Shown in pieces: positions 23,646-33,461 of a stretch of 53,612 nucleotides of DNA. The notes beneath the pieces were generated by a model. It did not search any database. It was not told the origin of the DNA and saw nothing but the letters and a program-made list of their open reading frames with translations. Within the stretch, counting starts at the first letter, position 1; every line of letters starts with the position of its first letter. Source of the DNA: an uncultured Flavonifractor sp. (GTDB lineage Bacteria > Bacillota > Clostridia > Oscillospirales > Oscillospiraceae); the NCBI GenBank assembly GCA_944385585.1, contig CALWXU010000003.1:1-53612 (forward strand), read 5' to 3'. The position numbers were made by a program, and so were the translations under genes.

Positions 23646-25399
23646 AGCTGTCTGACTATATTGTCCGCTTCCTAGAGGGAAAAGGAGTCGATCAGTGCTT
23701 CCTGCTGCCCGGCGGCGGCGCGATGCATCTGGTAGACTCGGTGGGCAAATCCGGCATTCCCTATGTCTGTTTTCAGCACGAGCAGGGTGCTGCCATTGCC
23801 GCAGAGGCGTATGGCCAGCACCGGAATAGGCCAGCTCTTTTGCTGGTGACCTCTGGCCCGGGGGCCACGAATGCCATCACGGGGGTTACCGCCGGCTGGA
23901 TTGATTCCACCCCCATGTTTGTACTCTCCGGGCAGGCAAAGCGGTCGGATCTGATCGGTGATACCGGAGTGCGGCAGATTGGCTCCCAGGAGGTACAGAC
24001 TATCGACATGGTACGCCCCATCACCAAGTATGCGGTGGAGGTCATGGAGCCGGAGGAGATCTGCTACCACCTGGAGCGCGCTTGGTACGAGGCGACCTCT
24101 GGCCGCCCCGGCCCCGTTTGGCTGTCCGTGCCTCTGGATGTACAGGGCGCACAGGTGGACGAAAACAGTCTGCGTGGCTTTGTTGTGCCTGTATCTGACC
24201 GCACAGATCTGTCTGTAGCGGTGAAACAGTGCGTGCAACTGCTGAAGAAGAGCCGCAAGCCCCTGTTCCTGGCGGGGAACGGCATCAAGCTGGCCGGCGC
24301 GGAGGGAGCGCTCTCAGAACTCCTCAATCAGCTTCCCATCCCAGTCCAGACCACCTGGAAGTCCATTGATCTCATGGGGGAGGATCATCCGCTGTATGCC
24401 GGACACCCCGGCACCATGGGTGACCGGGGCGCAAATCTGATCCTCCAGGAGGCGGATCTGCTCCTGTCTGTGGGCAGCCGGCTGGACACTAGCCTGACGG
24501 CCTTTGACGAGCCACACTTTGCCAAGTGTGCAAAGCGCGTGATCGTGGATATTGATGCCCATGAGCTGAACCGGATGCACATGGAAAAGGAGCTGGCCCT
24601 GGCGGCGGATGCGGGCGACTTTCTAACGGCACTGAATACAGAGCTGTCCCGGACGATCTTTTCAGAGGAAACCAGACAGGACTGGGCCTCCTGGCTGTCG
24701 TATGCCAAGCAGCTCCGCGCCCGGTATCCGGTAGTCACGGAGGAGCATCGTAAAAAGTCGGGGATAGTCAGCCCCTATTATTTCACCGAACTGCTCTGCA
24801 AGAGCTTGACAGCCCAGGATGTAATCGTACCGGAAAGTTCCGGCGGTGCGGGGGAGATCACCTACCAGGCCTTCCAGCTGAAATACGGGCAAAAGATGAA
24901 AAACGCCGCTGGACTGGGTTCCATGGGGTTCGGTCTGCCCTATGCCATCGGCTCCTGTTTAGCTAACGGCGGGCGACGCACTATTCTGATTAACGGCGAT
25001 GGTGCATTCCAGTTGAACATTCAGGAGTTGGAGACGCTCCATCGGCTGAAGTTGCCTGTGAAAATGTTTATTTGGTGCAACGACGGGTACGGAAGCATCC
25101 GGAACATGCAGAATAACAACTTCGGCCGCTGTGTGGCCAGCGGCCCGGACAGCGGATACACAGTGCCCGATGTATGTGCGGTAGCTGCTGCCTATGGCTT
25201 CCCCACCTATACCGTCCGAGACAACCGCGAGATGGAGAAGCGGCTCCCGGCAATTCTAAGCGTGGAAGGCCCTTGCCTCTGCGCTGTCACGGTCGATCCG
25301 GCGGAAAACATCTCCCCGCGTGTAAAGGCCTTTCCGCAGCCGGACGGCAGCATGAAATCCGGCGCGCTGGAGGATATGTGGCCTAGATTGAAAGGATAG
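23642..25399 (+). CDS. Thiamine-diphosphate enzyme of the acetolactate synthase/YerE type
   Basis: 585 residues with all three ThDP-enzyme domains. The N-terminal Pyr domain has the activating Glu in FQHEQGAAIAAEAYG. The middle domain shows GNGIKLAGAEGAL and DRGANLILQEADLLLSVGSR. The C-terminal PP domain carries the GDG-x-N motif as INGDGAFQLN...QELETLHR. Housekeeping acetolactate synthase is possible, but the gene is embedded among CDP-hexose genes. There the related YerE adds a two-carbon unit from pyruvate to CDP-4-keto-3,6-dideoxyhexose to make branched sugars of the yersiniose type. That role is inference from context. Confidence 0.85.
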   Translation: MKLSDYIVRFLEGKGVDQCFLLPGGGAMHLVDSVGKSGIPYVCFQHEQGAAIAAEAYGQHRNRPALLLVTSGPGATNAITGVTAGWIDSTPMFVLSGQAKRSDLIGDTGVRQIGSQEVQTIDMVRPITKYAVEVMEPEEICYHLERAWYEATSGRPGPVWLSVPLDVQGAQVDENSLRGFVVPVSDRTDLSVAVKQCVQLLKKSRKPLFLAGNGIKLAGAEGALSELLNQLPIPVQTTWKSIDLMGEDHPLYAGHPGTMGDRGANLILQEADLLLSVGSRLDTSLTAFDEPHFAKCAKRVIVDIDAHELNRMHMEKELALAADAGDFLTALNTELSRTIFSEETRQDWASWLSYAKQLRARYPVVTEEHRKKSGIVSPYYFTELLCKSLTAQDVIVPESSGGAGEITYQAFQLKYGQKMKNAAGLGSMGFGLPYAIGSCLANGGRRTILINGDGAFQLNIQELETLHRLKLPVKMFIWCNDGYGSIRNMQNNNFGRCVASGPDSGYTVPDVCAVAAAYGFPTYTVRDNREMEKRLPAILSVEGPCLCAVTVDPAENISPRVKAFPQPDGSMKSGALEDMWPRLKG

Positions 25400-25404
25400 T
25401 CTAT

Positions 25405-26586
25405 ATGAATGACAATCATCTGTTGTGGAATGAACTAGATGGAATGCTGGATTATATTGCAAAGATCGACGCCATAGTGGCATATTGCAAAAGAAATAAG
25501 ACATTTTATGCCAAGCAATGGGTGGACAAGCTATTGGAGGGGAACCGCCCCATTTATATTTTTGGTGCCGGTCAGTTTGGACTCGATTTTTATGATCAGT
25601 TTCTTTCGGAAATTGGTGTATCCATTGAGGCATATTGTGACAATGCGCCGGCGAAATGGGGTGCCCGTATCTTTAATGGGGTTCCATGTATTTCCCCAGC
25701 TGAATTGATGGGGCGGTATATAAAATCTTCTTGTCATGTTGTCATTACGTCTGGTTACTTTGTGGACGATATCTTTCAGCAGTGCGTCGGCATGGGGATT
25801 AATGAGACAAACCTGTTTCCCGCACTCCCATTTTACAGGAGCTGGTTGATAAACTATAATTGCGCAACAATGAAGGGATTCGTTGACAAATTTGCGGGGG
25901 ATATGAAATGGCTGATTTCCCAGTTGTCAGATGATATCTCCAAGCAGTTATGCCTGCGTTTGCTTTACAGAAGGCTCGTTGATTGTCGGATTGAAATCCC
26001 CCTGCAGGGCGCGGAATACTTTATTCCGGAGTTTCCCATCCGCGAAGATGAAGTGTTTGTCGATGTGGGGGCGTATACTGGTGATACATTGACCGAGTTC
26101 GTGAGAACTCTTTCTGGTCAGGATGTATCTTCAGAGAAAATTCAGTATTACGCTCTGGAATGCAGTCCTCAAAACTATTCGCAATTAGAAGATCTTTGCA
26201 ATCAGGATCTTGGATTTTCGGCCAAAGTTTATCAGGTTGCACTATGGGATCAAAATACTGAATTAAAATTTATTGAGAATCTTTCCTCCGGTCGGATGTG
26301 CCAGAACGGTGGTATTCAAGTTCAGGCTTGCAAGCTGGATGATCTGATCCCGGATACGCCGGTTACCTGGATCAAAATGGACATTGAGGGCGCGGAATTG
26401 CGTGCGCTGCATGGATGTGAGAAACTGATCCGCAAATACCGACCTCGTTTAAGTATCTGCGTCTACCACTGCCCCAACGACATTTTTGAAATTCCGCGAT
26501 ATATCAAATCGCTCCATCCGGACTATCAAATATTACTGCGGCAACACAGCGAGTATGATTCTGAGACTGTCCTGTACGCGTTTTAG
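25405..26586 (+). CDS. FkbM-family methyltransferase with N-terminal Rossmann module
   Basis: 393 residues. Residues about 45-140 form a small nucleotide-binding-like module (PIYIFGAGQFGLDFYDQFLS, VSIEAYCDN, GVPCISPAEL). Residues about 205-390 are an SAM-dependent methyltransferase of the FkbM type: EVFVDVGAYTGDTLTEF, ALECSPQNYSQLE, WIKMDIEGAELRALHG. Such enzymes usually O-methylate sugars. It begins 5 bp after the thiamine enzyme and is followed by three radical SAM genes, so it probably decorates the same flagellin glycan. Confidence 0.88.
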   Translation: MNDNHLLWNELDGMLDYIAKIDAIVAYCKRNKTFYAKQWVDKLLEGNRPIYIFGAGQFGLDFYDQFLSEIGVSIEAYCDNAPAKWGARIFNGVPCISPAELMGRYIKSSCHVVITSGYFVDDIFQQCVGMGINETNLFPALPFYRSWLINYNCATMKGFVDKFAGDMKWLISQLSDDISKQLCLRLLYRRLVDCRIEIPLQGAEYFIPEFPIREDEVFVDVGAYTGDTLTEFVRTLSGQDVSSEKIQYYALECSPQNYSQLEDLCNQDLGFSAKVYQVALWDQNTELKFIENLSSGRMCQNGGIQVQACKLDDLIPDTPVTWIKMDIEGAELRALHGCEKLIRKYRPRLSICVYHCPNDIFEIPRYIKSLHPDYQILLRQHSEYDSETVLYAF

Positions 26587-26601
26587 GAAGGCGAGGGTTT
26601 T

Positions 26602-27669
26602 ATGACAAAGATTAACGAAGAGATGCGCACTCAGCTGGAGAGTGACCGCAGGGAAAAGTTGCGCAGGGAAAAGCCATTGGTTTATAAAAAAATTATCAAA
26701 TATGCGGACAAGGAGGCCAAGGGAGAGCCGGTACCTGTGATTGACTTTTCCTTCGACTATCTCTGTAACATGCACTGTACCCACTGTAGTAACGCCTGCT
26801 TTGCACCCAAAGAGACGATCCTGACTCTGGAAAAGCTACGGGATCTGTCCCACCAGGCGGATGAAATGGGGCTGGCACAATTTGTAATTTCCGGTGGGGA
26901 GCCGCTTACTTTTCCAAATTTGGATGACATTATCCTTGCGCTGGATCCTCAAAAGTTCCATATTGCAATGAGCACCAATGGCTTGCTGCTGACCCCAGAA
27001 AAGGCCCGTCACTTAAAAGATATGGGTGTTGACAAACTGAAGATCAGCTTGGATAGCATTAACGAAGATGTCTACAACCAAACTAGGCAGCAGACTGGGG
27101 CATATCATAAGGCTATTCAGGCAATTATGGATGCTAAGGAAGTCGGGCTTCAGGTAACCATACAAACCGTGATCTCCCACCAAAACTGCCAAACGAAAGA
27201 TACAGAGCTTCTTGCAAAATTTGCTCATGAAAATCAAATGAATATGGATATCATGATTGCAAAAGCCGTTGGACGCTGGGAAGGAAATGAAGAGGTCCTC
27301 ATTACTCCAGAAGATAATGAATTCTTGATCCAGCTGCGAAATAAGTATCCTGAAGTGCAGAGAGATACGTTCCCTACCTATGGGAAATGCGGCGGTTGCT
27401 CCTCCTTTAATCGTTCCATTCATATCACTAAATATGGTGATGTCCTAAGTTGTGCATTTTTGCAGATTTCATTGGGCAACATTTTTGAAGAATCCTTGAA
27501 GGATATTTTGGATCGAGCATTAAGCATTAAATGGTTCCACGGATATCATCCACTCTGCTTATCTGGCGAGGATCGAGACTTTATCAGGAAATATGTTTCG
27601 AAAACTTATGGCAAGCCGCTGCCGCTCAGTTGGAAAGAAGCCTTTACAGAAGAAGATTTTATCCAGTAA
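26602..27669 (+). CDS. Radical SAM protein 1 (SPASM-like C-terminus)
   Basis: 355 residues. The [4Fe-4S] signature is CNMHCTHC near residue 56 (CxxxCxxC), followed by GGEPL near 100 and the STNGLLL strand. C-terminal cysteines (KCGGCSSF, then VLSCAFLQISLGNI and PLCL) suggest an auxiliary cluster domain. Reaction unknown; comparable proteins in sugar islands catalyse carbon-skeleton, dehydration or epimerisation chemistry. Ribosome site GGCGAGG before ATG. It lies in a tight run with two more radical SAM genes that are not close copies of it. Confidence 0.85.
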   Translation: MTKINEEMRTQLESDRREKLRREKPLVYKKIIKYADKEAKGEPVPVIDFSFDYLCNMHCTHCSNACFAPKETILTLEKLRDLSHQADEMGLAQFVISGGEPLTFPNLDDIILALDPQKFHIAMSTNGLLLTPEKARHLKDMGVDKLKISLDSINEDVYNQTRQQTGAYHKAIQAIMDAKEVGLQVTIQTVISHQNCQTKDTELLAKFAHENQMNMDIMIAKAVGRWEGNEEVLITPEDNEFLIQLRNKYPEVQRDTFPTYGKCGGCSSFNRSIHITKYGDVLSCAFLQISLGNIFEESLKDILDRALSIKWFHGYHPLCLSGEDRDFIRKYVSKTYGKPLPLSWKEAFTEEDFIQ

Positions 27670-27678
27670 GGTGACCCC

Positions 27679-28749
27679 ATGAAACAGTATACAAAGCTGA
27701 AAGAGGACAGACATGTCCTACGGGATGTCATTCCGCTACATAAGCCTTTTACTCTTTTGATCGAACCATCTAACTACTGTAATTTCCGGTGCGTTTCCTG
27801 CTTCCAAAGCCTGCGGCAGAGTAATTACATTACCGATCACCGTTGCTTGATGGATCTTACCTGCTTTCAAAAGATCATCCATCAGATGCAGACGTGGGAA
27901 GGAGAGAAGCTCAAGGTTCTGAAACTAAGCCTGTACGGTGAGCCGTTCACTAACCCGGATTTCTGTGAAATGCTGCACATTGCCCGGCAGGCCAACATTG
28001 CCGAGCGGATCGAAACCACGACGAACGCTTCTTTGATTACGCCCAAAATTGCGGAACATTTGGTGACCGAGGGGATCGACTATATCCGTGTATCCATCTA
28101 TGGCGGGAATCAGGCACGTTATCGGGAAGTAACAGGTGTGGACTGTGCGGATATCGAACAGATCATTGAAAATTTGAATTCAATTCAGTGGTGGAAGAAG
28201 CGCCTGGCGAAAGAACGTCCGTTCCTGAGCGTAAAGATGCTGGATACGTTTAGTGCGGAGAACGACGAATTTAAAACCCGCTTTGCGCCTGTGGCCGATG
28301 AACTCTATCTGGATCAGCCGCATAATTGGATTGCGTCCGAAGAAAAGAGCTTTTTAGACAGCCTCTATGCTACAGAGGAAAAGCGGACAAAGCTAAAGCA
28401 GCATCAGCAGACGGCTTTCCGAGCCAGAAAAAGTTGCCCTATGCCGTTTACCACTCTGGCCGTACGTGCTGACGGAATGGTCAGCCCTTGCTGCATAGAT
28501 TGGAAAGGGGCAACTAACTTGGAATCTGTCCATCAACGGTCACTGCGGGAGATTTGGAATGGTGCAGAAATGTATGCTTTCCAAAAAATGCAGTTGGAGG
28601 GAAAAAATCAGGAAAATCCCAGCTGCAGAGACTGTGAATTTTATAAAAGCGGCTATTACATGCTGGATGATATTGATGGGCTTCCGGTAGAAAAGCTCCA
28701 CAATCCTGTATCTGTACCGAATGATATGAGGAGTAGCAGGGATGATTGA
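27679..28749 (+). CDS. Radical SAM protein 2 (SPASM domain)
   Basis: 356 residues. Cluster motif CNFRCVSC near residue 34, then KLSLYGEPFTNPDF and ETTTNASLI. The C-terminal half has CPMPFTTLAVRADGMVSPCC and a closing CRDCEFY, as in SPASM domains that bind extra iron-sulfur clusters. Starts 9 bp after the previous gene; its last 8 bases overlap the next. Substrate unknown; its place suggests modification of a glycan precursor. Confidence 0.85.
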   Translation: MKQYTKLKEDRHVLRDVIPLHKPFTLLIEPSNYCNFRCVSCFQSLRQSNYITDHRCLMDLTCFQKIIHQMQTWEGEKLKVLKLSLYGEPFTNPDFCEMLHIARQANIAERIETTTNASLITPKIAEHLVTEGIDYIRVSIYGGNQARYREVTGVDCADIEQIIENLNSIQWWKKRLAKERPFLSVKMLDTFSAENDEFKTRFAPVADELYLDQPHNWIASEEKSFLDSLYATEEKRTKLKQHQQTAFRARKSCPMPFTTLAVRADGMVSPCCIDWKGATNLESVHQRSLREIWNGAEMYAFQKMQLEGKNQENPSCRDCEFYKSGYYMLDDIDGLPVEKLHNPVSVPNDMRSSRDD

Positions 28750-29911
28750 ATCTTTTGATGCTAAAAAATTCCCTCGTGAAAAGATGGTGATCCTCTATGG
28801 TGCGGCAATGTATGGAGAATTGGCCTTTCATGCGCTGCAGGAGCTGGATATCCCGGCATTTTCCTTTTGTGATCGCGTACAGGCGGGGGAAAAATTTTGT
28901 GGCCTGCCAGTTATTGCGCCGGAAGAATTGCGGCGGTATCCCGAAGCATATGTTCTGATCTGTGCCACAAAAGGCTTTCAGGGAATTTACAACTATTTGC
29001 AGCAGATTTCGTGTCGGCACTGTTATGAAATATCCGACTTGCTTCCTTTCTTGGATTATCAGAAACTTCCCGCCTATTGCCGGCAGCTCCCAGTAGATGA
29101 GCTAGTGGAAAAATACCGGTTCTATCTTTCTCAACAGGAACCGGCTTCACGGGATCATCTGTCTCTTTCTTTCGTGGCGCTCAGTATAACGGAACGCTGT
29201 ACCCTGCGCTGTAAAAAATGCTCTGTGCTGGCACCTTATTATGAGAAACCTTGTGATGACAGTTATGAATCCATTATAGCGCCATTTAAATCGTTTCTTT
29301 CCTGTGTTGATTCCATTGCTGAACTCCAGATCGGCGGGGGAGAACCATTTATGAATCGGGATTTAGGCCGGATTCTGGAGTGGTGTCTAGCGCAAGAGAA
29401 AATAAAGGAAATCTCTATCTTTACAAATAGTACAATTATTCCTAATCCGGCCTTGGTTCGAATCTTGGCAGACCAGAAGATAAAGCTTCTGTTGGATGAT
29501 TATGGAATCCTTTCTAGAAACCTCAAATCCATTGTAGAGCTGTGCGACCAAGAGGGAATCCGGTATCTGATTCAGCGATTTGAACGCTGGGATGATCTGG
29601 GCGGTTATCATGATAAACAGGAAACCGATGAGCAAGTGGCCAGGAAATTCCGATATTGCTCTTTTGGCAATGTGATGTCATTCATGAAAGGGAGGCTATA
29701 CCGCTGTACCACAGCCGCACGAATCGCAGATCTAGGGTTGATATCGGACAAGCCGGATGACTATGTGGACTTTAACCGTGTTCAATCCAGTTCATCATGG
29801 AAAGAACAAATTATTCAGCTCATTTATCACAAGAAGTTCCATGAAGGCTGTCGGCTTTGCAATGGGATCAGCACATACAAATTAGGGATCCCTGTGGCAG
29901 AGCAGTTATAA
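28742..29911 (+). CDS. Radical SAM protein 3 with N-terminal Rossmann module
   Basis: 389 residues. Residues about 13-95 resemble the module of the FkbM protein (KMVILYGAAMYGELAFHALQ, FCDRVQAG, GLPVIAPEEL). The radical SAM core begins near residue 155: ERCTLRCKKCSVLAPYY, then IGGGEPFMNRDL and IFTNSTII. C-terminal cysteines (YRCTTAAR, EGCRLCNG) may hold a second cluster. Codon use is AT-richer than the host genes. The combination of a Rossmann module with radical SAM is unusual; no function can be named. Confidence 0.82.
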   Translation: MIESFDAKKFPREKMVILYGAAMYGELAFHALQELDIPAFSFCDRVQAGEKFCGLPVIAPEELRRYPEAYVLICATKGFQGIYNYLQQISCRHCYEISDLLPFLDYQKLPAYCRQLPVDELVEKYRFYLSQQEPASRDHLSLSFVALSITERCTLRCKKCSVLAPYYEKPCDDSYESIIAPFKSFLSCVDSIAELQIGGGEPFMNRDLGRILEWCLAQEKIKEISIFTNSTIIPNPALVRILADQKIKLLLDDYGILSRNLKSIVELCDQEGIRYLIQRFERWDDLGGYHDKQETDEQVARKFRYCSFGNVMSFMKGRLYRCTTAARIADLGLISDKPDDYVDFNRVQSSSSWKEQIIQLIYHKKFHEGCRLCNGISTYKLGIPVAEQL

Positions 29912-31153
29912 ATGAGGAAGAACAATTGCCAACCGATGATAGGTCATTGTGGAAATGGAGCTGATAGTGCCATGCAGAAGAGAGTTGTAGCATCTAGAAA
30001 TTGCCCGGTGTGCGGTTGCGAGGTTGTGGAAGAGCTTTTTCCAGTTAATTTGGACTTGTCCAACACAACGTTGCCTGATCACTATAATGTTGTTGCCTGT
30101 GACTATTGCGGAATGTGCTATGCCGATACTACCGCATCATTACAGGATTATGAACAATACTACTGCGAGTGTAACTATTACGGTGGGCATCCCGGCAATG
30201 TAAAACAAGAGGAGCAGAACCGTTTTGCTGAAATTGAGGCGCACCTACAGAAACTCGTCAAAAAAGATGCGGTTATTTTAGACATCGGATTCGGGAAAGG
30301 TGAACTTCTCACCTATCTTAAACAAAAAAATTACACCAATTTGCGGGGTATGGATCCTTCTGTCCAGAGTGTATCTGCGTTGCGGGAAAAGGGGATCAAT
30401 GGCGTGGTTCTTTCCCTGCAGACAACAGAAATTCCTCTTGATTATCAAAGAAAATATGATGTTATCATACTGACTGAGGTGTGGGAGCATTTATATGCGT
30501 TGAAGCGGTGTATTCAAAATGTTAAATCAATGCTGACGGAATCTGGCTACCTGATTTTAACCCTTCCCACATTTGATGATCTGTCTGACTATCATCTGCC
30601 CCTTGTAAACATGATAAATCACGAGCACATCAACTTTTTTTCAAAGTGTTCTTTGGGATCCTTTATGACCATTTATGGAATGAAAGCAGTTGAATTGTGC
30701 AGAACGGTTATTGAGGAAGATCATGGCTCCATCACGTATGGCATATTAGGAGTGTTCCAGCAAAGTGGTCTTAAAGATGTTGTCCTAGAGATGGACGAGA
30801 TAACGAAAGACGTGTTACGCAACTATTATCTGAAAGAGAAGTGTGAACTGAATAAAAAAAATCAGATACTTTCCCGCTACTTCAGTCAGAATATACCTAT
30901 TTTGATTTGGGGAGCAGGAACCTATTTGCGCCAGTTGTGGCATGAAACCATACTACCTCAGTGCAATATTGTCGCAGTAGTAGACGGTTCTGAACAAAAA
31001 CAGGGACAATTATTTGGTAAGTTTACGATTGAATCCCCCGAAAGATTACACAATTTTGATGGAACGGTTCTTATTGCGGTAATACGCTATACAGAAGAAA
31101 TAAAAGCTCGGCTAAGTGCATTTGGTTTCCAAGGACATATATTAGAGTTATAA
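29912..31153 (+). CDS. Sugar C-methyltransferase-type SAM enzyme
   Basis: Up to 413 residues; a start at ATG 29972 (MQKRVVASRNCPVCG) is equally plausible because the ribosome site before 29912 is weak. The N-terminal zinc motif CPVCG...CDYCG is typical of C-methyltransferases acting on NDP-deoxysugars (NovU/TylCIII type). The SAM fold follows (ILDIGFGKGELLTYLKQKN, TEVWEHLYALKRC), and then a C-terminal Rossmann-like domain (PILIWGAGTYLRQLWHE). Probably adds a branch methyl to a keto-deoxysugar from the CDP-glucose route. Follows radical SAM 3 directly. Confidence 0.82.
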   Translation: MRKNNCQPMIGHCGNGADSAMQKRVVASRNCPVCGCEVVEELFPVNLDLSNTTLPDHYNVVACDYCGMCYADTTASLQDYEQYYCECNYYGGHPGNVKQEEQNRFAEIEAHLQKLVKKDAVILDIGFGKGELLTYLKQKNYTNLRGMDPSVQSVSALREKGINGVVLSLQTTEIPLDYQRKYDVIILTEVWEHLYALKRCIQNVKSMLTESGYLILTLPTFDDLSDYHLPLVNMINHEHINFFSKCSLGSFMTIYGMKAVELCRTVIEEDHGSITYGILGVFQQSGLKDVVLEMDEITKDVLRNYYLKEKCELNKKNQILSRYFSQNIPILIWGAGTYLRQLWHETILPQCNIVAVVDGSEQKQGQLFGKFTIESPERLHNFDGTVLIAVIRYTEEIKARLSAFGFQGHILEL

Positions 31154-31169
31154 AAGGAATGCTGTTACA

Positions 31170-32039
31170 TTGAAAATTCTATTAACCGGTGTCACCGGGT
31201 TCATCGGAAAAAATATTTTTGAACACTGGAATAATACCTATGATATGGTTGCACCGCAGCATAATGAGTTGGATCTGACAAATGCCTTTGAGGTGGAATA
31301 CTATTTAAAAAAAGTATTGCCGGATGTTGTGATCCATTCAGCGAATACAAATGATGTTGTACATCCGGAACGGGCCGCGCAGGTCATAGAATATAATCTG
31401 AGAATGTTTGACAGTTTGGCCCGATGTTCAAGCTGTTATGGGAAAATGCTTTACTTCGGTTCCGGTGCAGAGTATGACATGCGTCACTATATCCCGAGAA
31501 TGCGAGAGGACTACTTTGAGACTTATGTCCCGGTTGACCCATACGGGTTTTCCAAATATTTGATTGCAAAAATGGCACAGAAAGTCGACAATATTTACAA
31601 TCTACGCTTGTTTGGTGTATTTGGACCATATGAAGAATGGAATCGGCGTTTTATCTCCAATATGATATACAGGGCTATGACTGGTCAACCTATGAAGATG
31701 GGGAAGCATATTAATTTTGACTATTTATATATTAAAGATTTGTTTGAGATATTGGAGTGGTTCATCCATAATACCCCCCAATATTCAGCATATAATGTTT
31801 GCTCAGGACAGTCGGTAGATTTATATTGTTTAGGAAGATTGATCTGCAAACTGCTCGGCAGGGATGAAGATGAAATACAATGTGAAACCGGTTGGAAACC
31901 GGAATATACTGGTGACAATACCAGATTACTTGCCGAAATGGAAGCGGAGTTCATGTTGACCCCTATGGAGACTGCAATTCGGGCGATGATCGCTTACTAT
32001 ACGCAGCACGGCCAGGAGTTCTGGAAGCTACAGGGTTAA
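31170..32039 (+). CDS. NAD-dependent epimerase/dehydratase family protein
   Basis: 289 residues beginning with TTG, AAAGGAA about 10 nt upstream. Short-chain dehydrogenase fold: KILLTGVTGFIGKNIF (NAD-binding GxxGxxG) and the catalytic PYGFSKYLIAK (YxxxK). Could be the 4-ketoreductase or epimerase that finishes a CDP-linked 3,6-dideoxy or branched sugar; the exact reaction cannot be read from sequence. Located between the C-methyltransferase and RfbH genes. Confidence 0.85.
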   Translation: MKILLTGVTGFIGKNIFEHWNNTYDMVAPQHNELDLTNAFEVEYYLKKVLPDVVIHSANTNDVVHPERAAQVIEYNLRMFDSLARCSSCYGKMLYFGSGAEYDMRHYIPRMREDYFETYVPVDPYGFSKYLIAKMAQKVDNIYNLRLFGVFGPYEEWNRRFISNMIYRAMTGQPMKMGKHINFDYLYIKDLFEILEWFIHNTPQYSAYNVCSGQSVDLYCLGRLICKLLGRDEDEIQCETGWKPEYTGDNTRLLAEMEAEFMLTPMETAIRAMIAYYTQHGQEFWKLQG

Positions 32040-32096
32040 TGAAAGCATACTTAATAGGATCTATTCCAAAAGTCTTATGATATGAGGAAACCTACT

Positions 32097-33434
32097 ATGT
32101 CAAACACAAAAGAGCAGACAGCCAGGGAGGAAATCCTTGCGCTGTTACGAGATTATTGTTCGACCTATCACATGAAAGTGCCATACCGGATAGGGGATCG
32201 CATCCCCTATGCCGGTCGGGTATACGACAGTGAGGAATTGTGCTCTTTGGTGGACGCCTCACTGGATTTCTGGCTGACAGCCGGCCGATATGCCGACAAG
32301 TTTGAAAAGGAGCTTGCGCAGTATTTGAGGGTTCCGCACTGCTCCCTGGTCAATTCCGGCTCCTCGGCAAATTTGCTTGCGTTTTCCGCACTGACTTCTC
32401 CGCTTCTGGGCGATCGAAGAGTTATGCGCGGAGACGAGGTGATCACTGTTGCGGCCGGGTTCCCAACGACAGTGGCCCCTATCGTGCAGTATGGGGCAGT
32501 ACCGGTATTCGTGGACATAGCTCTGCCTACATACAATGTGGATGTGTCCCTGTTGCAACAGGCACTTTCTCCAAGAACCAAGGCGGTTATGATTGCCCAC
32601 ACGCTGGGCAATCCATTCGATCTGTCTGCTGTCACAACCTTCTGCAGGCAGAACGGCCTGTGGCTGATCGAGGATAACTGTGACGCGCTGGGTTCTATGT
32701 ACTGCCTGGATGGTACATGGTACATGACCGGCTCGGTGGGGGACATCGGTACCTCCAGCTTTTATCCTGCCCACCATATCACGATGGGGGAGGGGGGCGC
32801 CGTCTACACCAGAGACCCCCTGCTGCACAAGATCATCCGCTCCCTCCGGGACTGGGGGCGCGAGTGTATCTGCCCAGGCGGGCAGGACAACACCTGCGGA
32901 CACCGCTTTACGGGGCAGTTCGGAACGTTGCCCATGGGCTATGACCATAAGTATGTGTACGCCCATCTGGGATTTAACCTGAAAGTAACGGATATGCAGG
33001 CGGCAATCGGAACGGCGCAGTTGAAGAAGCTACCCTCTTTCGTGGAGCAGCGGCAAAAAAACTGGCGATTCCTTCGCAGCGCCCTAGATGATCTGCGGGA
33101 CATTCTACTGTTGCCGGAAGAGACGGAACACGCCCGCGCGAGTTGGTTCGGCTTCCTAATTACAGTGAAGCCGGAATGTCCCGCCTCCCGCAACGAGATC
33201 GTTGTGGCGCTGGAGCAGGCCAACATTCAAACACGCCCTCTGTTTGCAGGAAATCTGCTGCGCCATCCCTGCTTTGTCTCCCTGGAACAAGGCATAGACT
33301 ATCGAGTTGCATCTGCTCTGGATGTGACGGATCGGATCATGGAGCATAGCTTTTGGGTGGGCGTCTATCCGGGCATGTGCGAGGCCATGCTGGAAGAAAT
33401 CTCTGTGCAGCTCCATCAAGCGGTGGGGCGTTAG
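32097..33434 (+). CDS. rfbH: CDP-4-keto-6-deoxyglucose-3-dehydrase (E1)
   Basis: 445 residues; PMP-dependent, [2Fe-2S] enzyme that removes the C3 hydroxyl of CDP-4-keto-6-deoxyglucose on the way to 3,6-dideoxyhexoses. DT_AHBA-type fold with HCSLVNSGSSANLLAFSAL. The position of the PLP lysine is histidine (SFYPAHHITMGEGGAV), the hallmark of this dehydrase. Cysteines for the iron-sulfur centre follow (CICPGGQDNTCGHRF). The partner reductase E3 (RfbI/AscD) is not encoded in the window. ATG 32097 has GAGGAAA about 7 nt upstream; ATG 32082 is an alternative. Confidence 0.95.
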   Translation: MSNTKEQTAREEILALLRDYCSTYHMKVPYRIGDRIPYAGRVYDSEELCSLVDASLDFWLTAGRYADKFEKELAQYLRVPHCSLVNSGSSANLLAFSALTSPLLGDRRVMRGDEVITVAAGFPTTVAPIVQYGAVPVFVDIALPTYNVDVSLLQQALSPRTKAVMIAHTLGNPFDLSAVTTFCRQNGLWLIEDNCDALGSMYCLDGTWYMTGSVGDIGTSSFYPAHHITMGEGGAVYTRDPLLHKIIRSLRDWGRECICPGGQDNTCGHRFTGQFGTLPMGYDHKYVYAHLGFNLKVTDMQAAIGTAQLKKLPSFVEQRQKNWRFLRSALDDLRDILLLPEETEHARASWFGFLITVKPECPASRNEIVVALEQANIQTRPLFAGNLLRHPCFVSLEQGIDYRVASALDVTDRIMEHSFWVGVYPGMCEAMLEEISVQLHQAVGR

Positions 33435-33461
33435 GGCTTGATAGGGGAAGGAGCCGCTGTC

